Source: Streptomyces werraensis (lineage in GTDB: Bacteria > Actinomycetota > Actinomycetes > Streptomycetales > Streptomycetaceae). From it: DNA of 64,000 nucleotides. A program made the position numbers and the translations under genes. Shown one piece after another: positions 23,776 through 32,704 of the stretch (the stretch's first letter is position 1; each line of letters starts with the position of its first letter). The notes under the pieces are model-generated. The model saw only the letters and a program-made list of their open reading frames with translations, did no database searches and was not told the DNA's origin. Location of the stretch: contig BNBX01000006.1 of the NCBI GenBank assembly GCA_014656175.1, forward strand, positions 248,001-312,000. The letters are read 5' to 3'.

Positions 23776-24609
23776 TCACTTCGCGCCGGCCCGCTCCCGC
23801 TCCTCGTAGGGGTGCCGGTGACCGAGGTGGCGGAGGAAGCCGTGATGGGTGAGCAGCCAGTGCCCGAACAGCGCGCCGCCGTACACGACGAAGCCCACCC
23901 CGATCAGCCAGGACTCCACGACCAGGACCACGCCGACCGTGCCGTAACTCAGGGCGTTCTCCACGATCAGCGGGGTGAACACGTAGTACGAGAAGATCCG
24001 CAGGCCGACCAGGCCCACCATGGTGGCGACCGCGCCGGGGAACAGGTCACGCCAGCGGACCTGACCGCCGAGCAGGAAGCGCTGACTCCACCAGAAGAAC
24101 AGCACACCGGCGGCCGTCGACAGGGTGATCCGCTCCGGCCCGTACAGCAGCGTGCGCGTCCGCACCTCCTGGTAGAGGAACGCGGTCAGCACGGCCAGCC
24201 ACAGCGCCTGCCGCCACACCCGGTGCCAGGGGCCGGGTGGCAGCCGCCACACCCGTTCGTAGCCGTTCTGGACGCTGCCGCCCAGGGCGACGCCGAACAC
24301 GGCGAGCGCCAGACCGCCCCACACACTGGTCGTGCCCACCACCCTGCGGGGCGGGCTGAAGATCTCCGTGAGCACCAGCGCGGACCGCCCGGTCAGGCCC
24401 ATGCCGTCCGCCAGCCAGGTGGCGAAGCCGCCCCGGCCCAGCGGGTCCGCGGCGGCGACCACGATCAGCAGCGGCGCCAGAGTCACCAGCGCGAGGGTGG
24501 CGAAGCCCATGGCCCGGTGCATCAGCTCAAGCTCCCGGCCCCGCGCCATCAGGGCATGGGCGCCCAGCCACCTCCAGCTGTTCTGGAGCACGCCGAGGTA
24601 CCGCCTCAC
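23776..24609 (-). CDS. YihY/BrkB family membrane protein
   Basis: GTG at 24609 is chosen because AAGGAGGGG lies just before it, giving 277 residues. The sequence has about six membrane helices (FATLALVTLAPLLIVVAAA, WGGLALAVFGVALGG, WLAVLTAFLY and others). It shows the family-type patch SVQNGYERVWRLPPGPWHR in place of the usual al-n-a-w elements. YihY proteins were once called ribonuclease BN in error; they are now simply polytopic membrane proteins of unknown transport function. It is convergent with the glycosyltransferase gene, 31 bp apart. Confidence 0.85.
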   Translation of the reverse strand: MRRYLGVLQNSWRWLGAHALMARGRELELMHRAMGFATLALVTLAPLLIVVAAADPLGRGGFATWLADGMGLTGRSALVLTEIFSPPRRVVGTTSVWGGLALAVFGVALGGSVQNGYERVWRLPPGPWHRVWRQALWLAVLTAFLYQEVRTRTLLYGPERITLSTAAGVLFFWWSQRFLLGGQVRWRDLFPGAVATMVGLVGLRIFSYYVFTPLIVENALSYGTVGVVLVVESWLIGVGFVVYGGALFGHWLLTHHGFLRHLGHRHPYEERERAGAK

Positions 24610-24833
24610 GGTGCCCCTCCTTCGCCTGCTCGGGCACGCGCCGCGAAGTGACGCGCGGCGGGACCGGACCGTCTCGTGCCACGCCCGGGGCGGACCGGGG
24701 CGCCGCACGGCGACCGCTCCGCTTGCCGCGTTCATCATCCGGCGACCGCGCGGGAGCTCGCCACTTCGCCCGGCCCGGCGGGACCGCCGGGCACCCGCCC
24801 GCGACGGTCGTCCGGCGCGGCGCCCGGCAGGGG

Positions 24834-25670
24834 TCAGAGGCGGGTGTCCCCGCCGACCGTCACCCGTTCGCCCGGCCGGCAGCGCAGGATCCGGCCGCCG
24901 TGTCCGCGCCGGGCCGCCTCGGCGAGGAAGTCCGAGAGCGGGGAGCGGAAGACGCCGTAGTCGTCGTGATGGACGGGCAGCGCCCGGTGCGGGCGGATCA
25001 GGTCCAGCAGATCGGCGCCCTGCTCACCGTCCATGGTGACCAGCAGCCCGCCGGGCAGCGTGGTCCCGCCCAGATGCAGCACCGCCAGATGGATGTCGGG
25101 GCACCGGCGGGTGATCTCCCGCAGCCCGTCGAACATCAGGGTGTCGCCCGAGACGTACATGACCAGGCGGATCCGTCCGGAGCGGTCGCCGAACTCCAGC
25201 AGGCTCCCCATCACCGGCGGCAGCAGACGCCGGGCCGGCCCCGGGGCGTGCCGGCCGGGCAGCGCGGTGACACGGACCAGCGAGTCGCCGCGCAGCAGGG
25301 TGTGGCTCTGCCAGGTGCGCAGGCCCACGGCGCGGTGGAAGCCGAACAGCCCCTGGAGGACGCGGGACGCGTGCGGGGTCGTCAGGAACGGCAGGCCCCG
25401 GTCCAGATGGCGCCGGGCCACCCGGTCGAAGTGGTCGCCGTGCAGATGCGACAGCACGACCGCGTCCAGATCTGCGTGGGGGAGATCGGTGACGTCCACG
25501 GCGGGTTCGGTCAGCCGGCGCGACACGAGACCGTAACCGAGGTGGGCGAGCTGCCCGCGGTGCAGGAAGTTCGGATCGGTCAGCAGTGTCAGGCTGCCGT
25601 AACGGATCAGCAGGGTGGCGTTGCCGATGAACTGCACCCCGACTGTGCCCGCGGGCGGTGTGCGCTCCAC
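24834..25670 (-). CDS. Metallo-beta-lactamase fold hydrolase
   Basis: GTG at 25670 follows GGGAGGTCGCC and gives 278 residues; the frame is open further upstream into the divergent topoisomerase gene. The zinc site SHLHGDHFD (HxHxDH) is clear. FIGNATLLIRYGSLTLLTDPNF and MYVSGDTLMFDGL match the UlaG/N-acyl-phosphatidylethanolamine-phospholipase D-like branch of the superfamily. A later HHDDYGVF supplies another metal ligand. The substrate cannot be read from the sequence. It is divergent from topoisomerase IB with 192 bp between starts. Confidence 0.88.
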   Translation of the reverse strand: MERTPPAGTVGVQFIGNATLLIRYGSLTLLTDPNFLHRGQLAHLGYGLVSRRLTEPAVDVTDLPHADLDAVVLSHLHGDHFDRVARRHLDRGLPFLTTPHASRVLQGLFGFHRAVGLRTWQSHTLLRGDSLVRVTALPGRHAPGPARRLLPPVMGSLLEFGDRSGRIRLVMYVSGDTLMFDGLREITRRCPDIHLAVLHLGGTTLPGGLLVTMDGEQGADLLDLIRPHRALPVHHDDYGVFRSPLSDFLAEAARRGHGGRILRCRPGERVTVGGDTRL

Positions 25671-25862
25671 GGCGACCTCCCTCGGTCGGCTGCGGCATAC
25701 GAGCACGACCCGGGTGGCCCCCCGGAGCGGTCCTACACCCGGTGGGCGGCGGTGCGTGCCGGACGCGCGATCGCGGGTACCCGCACAGCGGTTCCACTTC
25801 GTCGCCCTCCCGGTCACGCGCCCGCCGCGTACGACGGTCGGGTCCCACGCCGGGAGGTCCGG

Positions 25863-26900
25863 TTGCGTCTCCGCCATTCCCGTCCCACCGACGCCGGGTA
25901 CCGCCGGCTGCGTCACGGACGGGGCTTCCGTTATCTCGACGTCACGGGCGAACCCCTGCGAGACCGCGAGGAACTGGCCCGCATCCGCGCGCTCGTCGTC
26001 CCGCCCGCCTGGACCGACGTGTGGATCTGCGCCCGCGCCAACGGACACCTCCAGGCCGTGGGCACCGACGCCGCCGGACGCCGGCAGTACCTGTACCACC
26101 CGCGGTTCCGCGCCGAGCAGGAGGCCGCCAAGCACGAGCACGTCCTCGACGTCGCCGAGACGCTGCCCGCCATCAGGGAGGCCGTCGAAGGGCACCTCGG
26201 CGACCGGGGTCTGACCCGCTCCCGCGTCCTCGCCACCGCGGTCCGCCTGCTCGACCTCGGCTTCTTCCGCATCGGCAGCGACCGGTACGCCGAGCTCAAC
26301 AACAGCTACGGCCTCACCACGCTGCTGAAGGAGCACTCCAGCTGCCGGTCGGGCGCGGTGCTGTTCAGCTACACCGGCAAGCACGGCAAGGAGATCATCC
26401 GGACCGTCGCCGATCCCGCCGCCTGCCGCAGCCTCACCGCGCTGCTGCGCCGCAGGGGCGGCGGCGACCGGCTCCTCGCGTACTGGGAGGGCCGCGCCTG
26501 GCACGACGTGAGCAACGCCGACGTCAACGCGTACCTCAAGGAGCTGGCAGGGCTCGAGGTCACCGCGAAGGACTTCCGCACCTGGCACGCCACCGTGATG
26601 GCGGCCGTCGCCCTCGCCGTCTCGGTGCCGGCCGCCCGCAGCGAGACCGCCCGCCGCCGGGCCATCGCCCGCGCCGCCCGTGAGGTCTCCGGCTACCTCG
26701 GCAACACCCCCGCGGTCTGCCGCGCCTCCTACATCAACCCGCGCGTCATCGAGCTGTACGAGGAGGGCGTGACCGTGGCGTCCGCGCTGCCGCACCTCGG
26801 CCATGAGGCCGCTCACGGCATCCCGGCCACGCAGGGCGTCGCCGAGCGGGCCGTGCTGACCATGCTGCGCACCGGCGCCCCGCCCGACGGAACGGTGTGA
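25863..26900 (+). CDS. DNA topoisomerase IB
   Basis: The start is TTG at 25863, five bases after GGGAGGT; no other initiation codon fits so well. The 345-residue enzyme relaxes supercoils through a 3'-phosphotyrosyl link. It has the poxvirus-type N-terminal domain (YRYLD-like GFRYLDVTGEPL, PPAWTDVWICARANGHLQAVG) and the catalytic core with LLDLGFFRIGSDRYAE, SYTGKHGKE, DFRTWHATV and the active tyrosine in CRASYINPRV. Length fits bacterial topoisomerase IB (about 330-360). It is accessory to the essential type IA and gyrase enzymes. Confidence 0.93.
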   Translation: MRLRHSRPTDAGYRRLRHGRGFRYLDVTGEPLRDREELARIRALVVPPAWTDVWICARANGHLQAVGTDAAGRRQYLYHPRFRAEQEAAKHEHVLDVAETLPAIREAVEGHLGDRGLTRSRVLATAVRLLDLGFFRIGSDRYAELNNSYGLTTLLKEHSSCRSGAVLFSYTGKHGKEIIRTVADPAACRSLTALLRRRGGGDRLLAYWEGRAWHDVSNADVNAYLKELAGLEVTAKDFRTWHATVMAAVALAVSVPAARSETARRRAIARAAREVSGYLGNTPAVCRASYINPRVIELYEEGVTVASALPHLGHEAAHGIPATQGVAERAVLTMLRTGAPPDGTV

Positions 26901-26906
26901 CCCGCG

Positions 26907-27809
26907 TCAGACCAGCTCCGCCCCTGACCACAGCAGCCGCGTCACCGCCAGCCCCGCCACCGCCATCGCCGCCCGGAACGGCCACCGGCTGCGCCGCCCC
27001 GCCGCCGTCGCCGTACCCGCCACGGCCACCGCGCCCGCCACGACGGCCAGGCACAGCCCTCCCGCGCCCGCCGGGCCGGGCGGCCCCGCGACGACCACGC
27101 CCACGGCCGCCAGCATCACCAGCGGCGCCAGCCACCGGCAGCCCGTACGGCCCAGCCGCTGCGGCAGCCCCCGTACGCCCGTCGCCAGGTCGTCCTCGAT
27201 GTCCGGCAACACGTTCACCAGATGCGCCCCCACACCCAGCAGGACCCCGGCCGCCACCACCCACCAGTCGGGCCACACCGGCCGCGGCAGCCCGAGCGTG
27301 ACGAACACCGGCAGCGAGGCGAACCCGACCGCGTACGGCAGCGGTGACAGCACCGTGTGCTTCAGCCGCACGTTGTAGCCCCAGCCCGCCGCCACACCCG
27401 TCAGATGCGCCGCCGCCGCGCCAGGCCCGGACAGCAGCGACAACGGCACGCACAGCACGAGGGCCGTCCAGGCGGCCACCGCCACCGCACGCGCCGGCAG
27501 CCGCCCCTCGGCCACCGGCTTGTCCGCGCGACCGCAGACCGTGTCGCGACGCGCGTCGGCCGCGTCGTTGCTCCAGCCGACGGAGAACTGACCCGCCAGC
27601 ACCGCCGCGCCCACCGCCGCCGCACCCGCGGGGCCGTGCCCCGCCGCGACCGCCAGCGCGGTCACGAACACCGTGACGGCCAGCGCCGGCTCGGGATGGC
27701 AGCAGCGCAGCAACGCCGGGAGACGGCGCGGCGGCGTACGCGGAACAACCCCGGACGGGTGGTGGGACACGGGTGCAAGGTAGCCGGGCGGCGACGCCGA
27801 GGAAGTCAT
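26907..27809 (-). CDS. UbiA family prenyltransferase
   Basis: ATG at 27809 gives 300 residues; the start is uncertain because no ribosome-binding site is visible and the divergent PKS starts 8 bp away. The first aspartate motif NDAADARRD binds the prenyl diphosphate through magnesium, and DIEDD in LVNVLPDIEDDLATG is the second. Eight or nine membrane helices surround them. The enzyme attaches an isoprenoid chain to an aromatic or other acceptor inside the membrane. Its neighbour makes an aromatic polyketide, so a prenylated phenolic lipid or quinone is an attractive but unproved product. It is convergent with topoisomerase IB (6 bp apart). Confidence 0.88.
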   Translation of the reverse strand: MTSSASPPGYLAPVSHHPSGVVPRTPPRRLPALLRCCHPEPALAVTVFVTALAVAAGHGPAGAAAVGAAVLAGQFSVGWSNDAADARRDTVCGRADKPVAEGRLPARAVAVAAWTALVLCVPLSLLSGPGAAAAHLTGVAAGWGYNVRLKHTVLSPLPYAVGFASLPVFVTLGLPRPVWPDWWVVAAGVLLGVGAHLVNVLPDIEDDLATGVRGLPQRLGRTGCRWLAPLVMLAAVGVVVAGPPGPAGAGGLCLAVVAGAVAVAGTATAAGRRSRWPFRAAMAVAGLAVTRLLWSGAELV

Positions 27810-27816
27810 TACGGAC

Positions 27817-28947
27817 ATGCGTGTCCCTCTCATCGCCGAACCGGCGCCCTCCGCCCCTCCGCCCCCGGTCACGGCGCCGGTGACCACCCTCGCCGCCGTG
27901 CACACCGCGCTGCCGCCCCACCGTTACCCCCAGGACCGGCTCACCGAGCCCATCGGCGACCTGTGCCTCGTCCCGGGCGCCGACCGTGCCGTGCTCCGCC
28001 GCCTGCACGCGTCCGCCGGGGTGCGCACCCGCCATCTCGCCCTGCCCATCGAGCGTTACGCCGCACTGCGCGACTTCCGCGAGAGCAACGAGGCATGGCT
28101 GACGGCGGGCCTGGACCTGGCCGAACGGGCGCTCACCACCGCGCTGGCACAGGCCGGACTCGCCCCGGCCGACGTCGACCTGCTGGTGTGCGCGTCCATC
28201 ACCGGCGTCGCCGCCCCGTCCCTCGACGCCCGCCTGGCCGGACGGATCGGCCTGCGGCCGGACGTCAAACGGCTGCCGGTGTTCGGCCTGGGCTGCGTCG
28301 CGGGCGCCGCCGGACTCGCCCGCGTGCACGACTACCTGCGCGGACACCCGGGCGGGACCGCCGTACTGCTCACCGTCGAACTGTGCTCGCTGACCCTGCA
28401 GAAGGGCGACGACTCGCGCGCCAACCTGATCGCCGGCGCCCTCTTCGGCGACGGAGCGGCGGCGCTCGTCGCCCGTGCCGCCGGCACAGGGAGGGGAGTG
28501 GAACCGGCCGCCGGGCCCGCCGTGGTCGCCACCCGCAGCCACCTCCACCCGGGCACCGAACACCTCCTCGGCTGGGACGTCGGCGCCGGCGGCTTCCGCG
28601 TGGTGATCGACCCCGCCGTCCCCGCCCTGGTCCGCCACGAGCTGGGCGACCAGGTGCGCGGCTTCCTCGCCGAACACGGCCTCGACACCGGCGACATCGG
28701 CGCCTGGGTGTGCCACCCGGGCGGACCGAAGGTGCTGGACGCCGTGGCCGACGCGCTCGCCCTGCCCGACGACGCCCTCACCCCGTCCCGGCGTTCGCTC
28801 GCCGCCGTCGGCAACCTGTCCTCCGCCTCCGTCCTGCACATCCTCCAGGGCTTCACCGAGGCCCACCGGCCCGAGCCGGGCACCTGGGGGCTCGTGCTGG
28901 CGATGGGTCCGGGGTTCTGCACCGAACTCGTCCTGCTGCGCTGGTGA
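27817..28947 (+). CDS. Type III polyketide synthase
   Basis: The 376-residue chalcone-synthase-fold enzyme has catalytic Cys160 (FGLGCVAGAAG), His300 (VCHPGGPKV) and Asn333 (AVGNLSSASVL). Together they extend a fatty or aromatic starter with malonyl-CoA and cyclise it. The downstream partners, an ICMT-like methyltransferase and an FAD oxygenase, match the srsA-srsB-srsC order I remember for alkylresorcinol biosynthesis in Streptomyces griseus. An alkylresorcinol or alkylpyrone product is therefore likely. The ATG at 27817 lacks a strong ribosome-binding site. The methyltransferase follows 10 bp later. Confidence 0.92.
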   Translation: MRVPLIAEPAPSAPPPPVTAPVTTLAAVHTALPPHRYPQDRLTEPIGDLCLVPGADRAVLRRLHASAGVRTRHLALPIERYAALRDFRESNEAWLTAGLDLAERALTTALAQAGLAPADVDLLVCASITGVAAPSLDARLAGRIGLRPDVKRLPVFGLGCVAGAAGLARVHDYLRGHPGGTAVLLTVELCSLTLQKGDDSRANLIAGALFGDGAAALVARAAGTGRGVEPAAGPAVVATRSHLHPGTEHLLGWDVGAGGFRVVIDPAVPALVRHELGDQVRGFLAEHGLDTGDIGAWVCHPGGPKVLDAVADALALPDDALTPSRRSLAAVGNLSSASVLHILQGFTEAHRPEPGTWGLVLAMGPGFCTELVLLRW

Positions 28948-28957
28948 GGTGAACGCC

Positions 28958-29473
28958 ATGACCTGGTACACGCTGCTCGTCCTCGCCGTGGCCGTCGAAC
29001 GCCTCGCCGAACTCGTCGTGGCCCGCCGCAACGCCGTTTGGACCCGCGCGCGGGACGGGATGGAGCACGGCCGGGGTCACTACCCCGTCATGGTCGGCCT
29101 GCACACCGGCCTGCTCGCGGGCTGCCTCCTCGAACCCCTTCTGGCGGACCGCCCGTTCCTCCCCGCCCTCGGCTGGCCCGCACTGACGCTCACCCTGCTC
29201 GCCCAGGCCCTGCGCTGGTGGTGCATCACCACACTGGGCCCTTACTGGAACACCCGTGTGATCGTCGTCCCCGGCGCCCGCCTCGTCGGCGCCGGCCCCT
29301 ACCGCTTCCTCCGCCACCCCAACTACGTCGCCGTCGTCGTGGAGGGCGCCGCCCTGCCGCTGGTGCACTCGGCGTGGATCACGGCGACCGTGTTCACGCT
29401 GGCCGACGCCGTGCTGCTGACCGTGCGGATCCGCTGCGAGAACGCCGCCCTCACCCGAGCGGTGCCCGCGTGA
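28958..29473 (+). CDS. Isoprenylcysteine carboxyl methyltransferase-like protein
   Basis: The ATG at 28958 follows GAGGTG with seven bases between; GTG at 28949 is an alternative. The 171-residue membrane protein has about four helices and the ICMT core LGPYWNTRVIV, then GPYRFLRHPNYVAVV, where the RHPNY stretch binds S-adenosylmethionine. Bacterial members methylate small hydrophobic molecules, not proteins. In srs-type clusters the equivalent enzyme O-methylates the alkylresorcinol head group. It sits between the type III PKS and the FAD oxygenase and its stop overlaps the start of the latter (GTGA). Confidence 0.9.
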   Translation: MTWYTLLVLAVAVERLAELVVARRNAVWTRARDGMEHGRGHYPVMVGLHTGLLAGCLLEPLLADRPFLPALGWPALTLTLLAQALRWWCITTLGPYWNTRVIVVPGARLVGAGPYRFLRHPNYVAVVVEGAALPLVHSAWITATVFTLADAVLLTVRIRCENAALTRAVPA

Positions 29474-30498
29474 GGCACACCGACCTGCTCGTCGTCGGCG
29501 GCGGACCCGCGGGTCTCGCCACCGCCCTGCACGCCGCTCGCGCCGGCCTGGACACCGTCGTCGCGGAACCCCGGCCGGCCCCCGTCGACAAGGCGTGCGG
29601 CGAGGGCCTCATGCCCGGCGCCGTCCGCGCCCTCACCGCCCTCGGCCTGCACGCCCCCGGCCACCCCCTCACCGGCATCCGCTACGTGCAGGGCCCGTGC
29701 CGCGTGGAGGCCGCGTTCCGCCGCGGGGAGGGCCTCGGCGTCCGCCGCACCGCCCTGCACACCGTGCTCCACCGGGCGGTCCTCGACGCGGGCGTGCCCG
29801 TCGTCCCGCTGCGGGTGGACGCCGTACGGCAGGACGCGGACGGCGTGACCGTCCCCGGTGCGGAACTGCGCGCCCGGTGGCTCGTCGCCGCCGACGGCCT
29901 CCACTCACCCGTGCGCCGTTCCCTCGGCCTGGACCGCCCGACCCGGACCGCGCCCCGCTACGGACTGCGCCGTCATTACGCCGTACCGCCCTGGACGTCG
30001 CACGTCGAGGTGCACTGGGGTCCGGACGCGGAGGCGTACGTCACCCCGCTCGGCCCCCGGCTGGTCGGCGTGGCCCTGCTGACCTCCCGCCGCGAACCCT
30101 ACGACACGCAGCTCGCCGGCTTCCCCGAGCTGGCCGCCCGCCTTCCTCCGCACACGGCGGTCACCCCGGTCCGCGGCGCCGGACCCCTGCGCCGGCGCTG
30201 CCGCACCCGCGTGCACGGCAGGGTCCTGTTCGTCGGCGACGCCGCCGGGTACGTCGACGCGCTGACCGGTGAGGGCGTCTGCCTCGCCCTCACCGGCGCC
30301 CGCGCCCTCGTCGCCAACCTCCGCCGGGGCACGCCCGGCCGCTACGGCACCGACTGGGCGCGCGCCACCCGCCGCTACCGCGTCCTGACGGAACTGCTGG
30401 TCGGAGCGCGCCGACGGCCCGCGCTCGCCCCGCACATCGTGCCCGCCGCCGCACGTCTGCCCCGGCTGTTCGCGGCGGCGGTCAATGCCCTCGGGTGA
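29470..30498 (+). CDS. FAD-dependent oxidoreductase (aromatic hydroxylase type)
   Basis: The 342-residue flavoprotein starts at GTG overlapping the previous stop. It has the dinucleotide-binding VVGGGPAGLATALHAARAG at residues 8-26, then an ADGLHSPVRR segment (DG motif), and GDAAGYVDALTGEGV near residue 255. This is the geranylgeranyl-reductase / aromatic-hydroxylase group of class A flavin enzymes. In alkylresorcinol clusters the third gene hydroxylates the methylated resorcinol to a quinone precursor, which suits this position. It could instead reduce prenyl double bonds, given the UbiA neighbour. Confidence 0.9.
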   Translation: MRHTDLLVVGGGPAGLATALHAARAGLDTVVAEPRPAPVDKACGEGLMPGAVRALTALGLHAPGHPLTGIRYVQGPCRVEAAFRRGEGLGVRRTALHTVLHRAVLDAGVPVVPLRVDAVRQDADGVTVPGAELRARWLVAADGLHSPVRRSLGLDRPTRTAPRYGLRRHYAVPPWTSHVEVHWGPDAEAYVTPLGPRLVGVALLTSRREPYDTQLAGFPELAARLPPHTAVTPVRGAGPLRRRCRTRVHGRVLFVGDAAGYVDALTGEGVCLALTGARALVANLRRGTPGRYGTDWARATRRYRVLTELLVGARRRPALAPHIVPAAARLPRLFAAAVNALG

Positions 30499-30510
30499 GC
30501 GGGCGGGCGG

Positions 30511-32580
30511 TCACCCGCGGTCGGGGGTGGGGCTGAGGAGCAGCAGGGCGATGTCGTCGCCGGGCGCCGGGGCGTGCCGGACCAGCGTGTCGGCCATGGC
30601 CTCCAGGTCGCACGGGTCGGACTGCTCCACCAGACCGGCGAGGGCGGCCGTCGCGTCGTCGGGGTCGACGCCCGGCGCCTCGACGAGACCGTCGGTGTAG
30701 AGCACCAGCACACAGCCGGGCGGCAGGGAGCACTCCAGCGACGGGTAACGGGCCGTCGGGTCGATGCCGAGGAGCAGCCCCGGCGGGACGGCCAGCAGCT
30801 CGGTGCGCCCGTCGCAGTGCCGCATCAGGGGCGGCGGATGCCCCGCGGTGGCCAGGCAGGCACGTCCGTTCCCGAGGTCCAGATGCGCGTACAGGCAGCT
30901 GGTGAACAGACCGGGGTCCAGATCGGTGAGGAGGCGGTTGGTGCCCCCGAGGACGTGGTCCGGGGGAGCGCCGACCGTGGCGTGGGCGTGCACGGCGGTG
31001 CGGACCTGCCCCATCAGCGCCGCCGCGTCGACGTTGTGGCCCTGCACGTCCCCGATGGCGGCCGCCGCGGTGTTCTCGTCGAGCCGGATCAGGTCGTAGA
31101 AGTCGCCGCCGATGCCCAGACCGCGCGCGGCAGGCAGATAGCGGGCGACGACCCGCAGGCCGGGGATGCTCGGCAGGCTGTGGGGGAGCAGCGCCGACTG
31201 GAGCCGGTGGGCGAGGCGGTCCTTGTTGTCGTACAGGCGGGCCCGGTCGAGGGCCTGGCCGACGAGACCGGCCAGGGAGGTGAGGACGGCGCGCTCGCTG
31301 GGCGGGAAGGAGTGCGGCCGGTCGTACGAGAGCAGCACGGAGCCGATGGGGCGGCCGGAGGCGATCAGCGGCAGGACCGCCCACGCCGCCATGCCGTCCT
31401 CGTGCGTCATCTTCGGGTACACGGCCGCCATCTGGGCGAACGAAGGGAAGAAGCCCGGCTCCCCGGTGGCCAGGACCGCCGCCCCCGGGATGTCCCGGCT
31501 CAGCGGCGCCCCGTCGAACCGGGCGAGGAGCTCGGGGCTGTAACCGCGGTGGCCCAGGATCCTCAGCCGGCCGTCCTGCGCCGTCATCAGCACCATGGCC
31601 TGGGCGCCGAGGGCGGGCAGCAGCTGTTCGGCGGTCTGGTCGACGACGTCCTGCACCCCGACGGCCTCGGTCAGCGTGGTCGCCAGGTGCATCAGGTGGT
31701 ACAGCACCGTGGCCCGGCCCGGGCCGTGCGCCGTCTGCGCGACCGGATCGGCCTCCTGCCCGTCCCCGGCGCGGTCGATGCGCACGCTGATGCCCGAGGC
31801 GTCCGGGTACAGCTCGAACGACAGCCAGGTGCCGGGCGGGCGCAGCACCCGGAACGTCTGCGGGGTGCGGCTGATCAGCGCCGCGCGGTAACGGTCCTCG
31901 ACATGGGGGACGTCCATCCACGGCAGCGCCTCCCACGGCAGGGCGCCCAGCAGCCGGTCGGGTGAGGCGCCCACGAGGTCGGCGGCGGCCGGGGTGACGA
32001 GGGTGATCCGGCCGTTCAGGTTCAGGGCGACGTACCCGCCGGGCAGCCGGTCCAGGAGCGCCGTGCCGGCCCACGCCTCCTCGGCCGTGGGGGTGCGTCC
32101 CGGTTCCGGGGGAAGGATGCGTGGCCGGCCGGGGGAGACGATGGCCTCGCCGCGCCCGGCGGCCTGCTCGAAGAGATGCCCGAGGCGCCGGGAGCCCGCG
32201 CGGACGGCGTCGTGCTCGGCGCGGCTGAGCTGCGGCGGGTGCCCGCTGGGCCACAGCAGCACCAGTCCGCCCCGCACCCCGGAGTCCGACGCGACCGGCA
32301 CGGCCGCCAGGGCGAAGTCGTACGGGAGCACCACCGCCGGCCGGGGATAGCGGCGCGCCATCTCCACCTGGCTGTTCACCCACACCAGGCGCTCCTCGCG
32401 CACCGCGTCGGCCACCGGCATCGGATCGCCCACAGCGACCCGGCTCCACGGTGCGACCACTTCTCGCGGGGCGCCCGCCACATGGGACAGCCAGAGGGCC
32501 GTGCGGTCGGGGGTGAGGACGTAGAGCAGCGCGCCGGAGGCGCGGGTCGCCCGCACGATGTCGGCCAGGGCGGTGTCCAT
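30511..32580 (-). CDS. GAF-PAS-GAF-SpoIIE protein phosphatase
   Basis: This 689-residue soluble regulator has a GAF-like N-terminus (1-135), a PAS domain (about 180-285, GGYVALNLNGRITLVT), a second GAF (about 300-450, LIASGRPIGSVLLSYDRPHSF), and a C-terminal PP2C/SpoIIE domain (465-685). The phosphatase keeps its metal-binding residues in GGDFYDLI, IGDVQGHNVDAA and LYTDGLVEA, with GDDIALLLL at the end. Such proteins dephosphorylate anti-sigma-factor antagonists like the STAS protein at 38541-38909. There is no kinase-like HATPase domain and no membrane segment, so the input is probably a cytosolic ligand or redox signal. Confidence 0.92.
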   Translation of the reverse strand: MDTALADIVRATRASGALLYVLTPDRTALWLSHVAGAPREVVAPWSRVAVGDPMPVADAVREERLVWVNSQVEMARRYPRPAVVLPYDFALAAVPVASDSGVRGGLVLLWPSGHPPQLSRAEHDAVRAGSRRLGHLFEQAAGRGEAIVSPGRPRILPPEPGRTPTAEEAWAGTALLDRLPGGYVALNLNGRITLVTPAAADLVGASPDRLLGALPWEALPWMDVPHVEDRYRAALISRTPQTFRVLRPPGTWLSFELYPDASGISVRIDRAGDGQEADPVAQTAHGPGRATVLYHLMHLATTLTEAVGVQDVVDQTAEQLLPALGAQAMVLMTAQDGRLRILGHRGYSPELLARFDGAPLSRDIPGAAVLATGEPGFFPSFAQMAAVYPKMTHEDGMAAWAVLPLIASGRPIGSVLLSYDRPHSFPPSERAVLTSLAGLVGQALDRARLYDNKDRLAHRLQSALLPHSLPSIPGLRVVARYLPAARGLGIGGDFYDLIRLDENTAAAAIGDVQGHNVDAAALMGQVRTAVHAHATVGAPPDHVLGGTNRLLTDLDPGLFTSCLYAHLDLGNGRACLATAGHPPPLMRHCDGRTELLAVPPGLLLGIDPTARYPSLECSLPPGCVLVLYTDGLVEAPGVDPDDATAALAGLVEQSDPCDLEAMADTLVRHAPAPGDDIALLLLSPTPDRG

Positions 32581-32704
32581 CAGCCACCCGCCCGTCGCGG
32601 CGGGGACGAGGCCGCCGACCCGTCCGGCGTCGCCCGAACTGCTCCCATATCGGGACAGTACGCCGAATCCGTGACCGAGGCATCCAGCACCAGGACGGCA
32701 CAGG

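Noticed and set aside
26907-27905. Upstream extension of the UbiA gene to about 27905
   Set aside because: It would overlap the divergent type III PKS by about 90 bp and adds a low-complexity, non-membrane leader.
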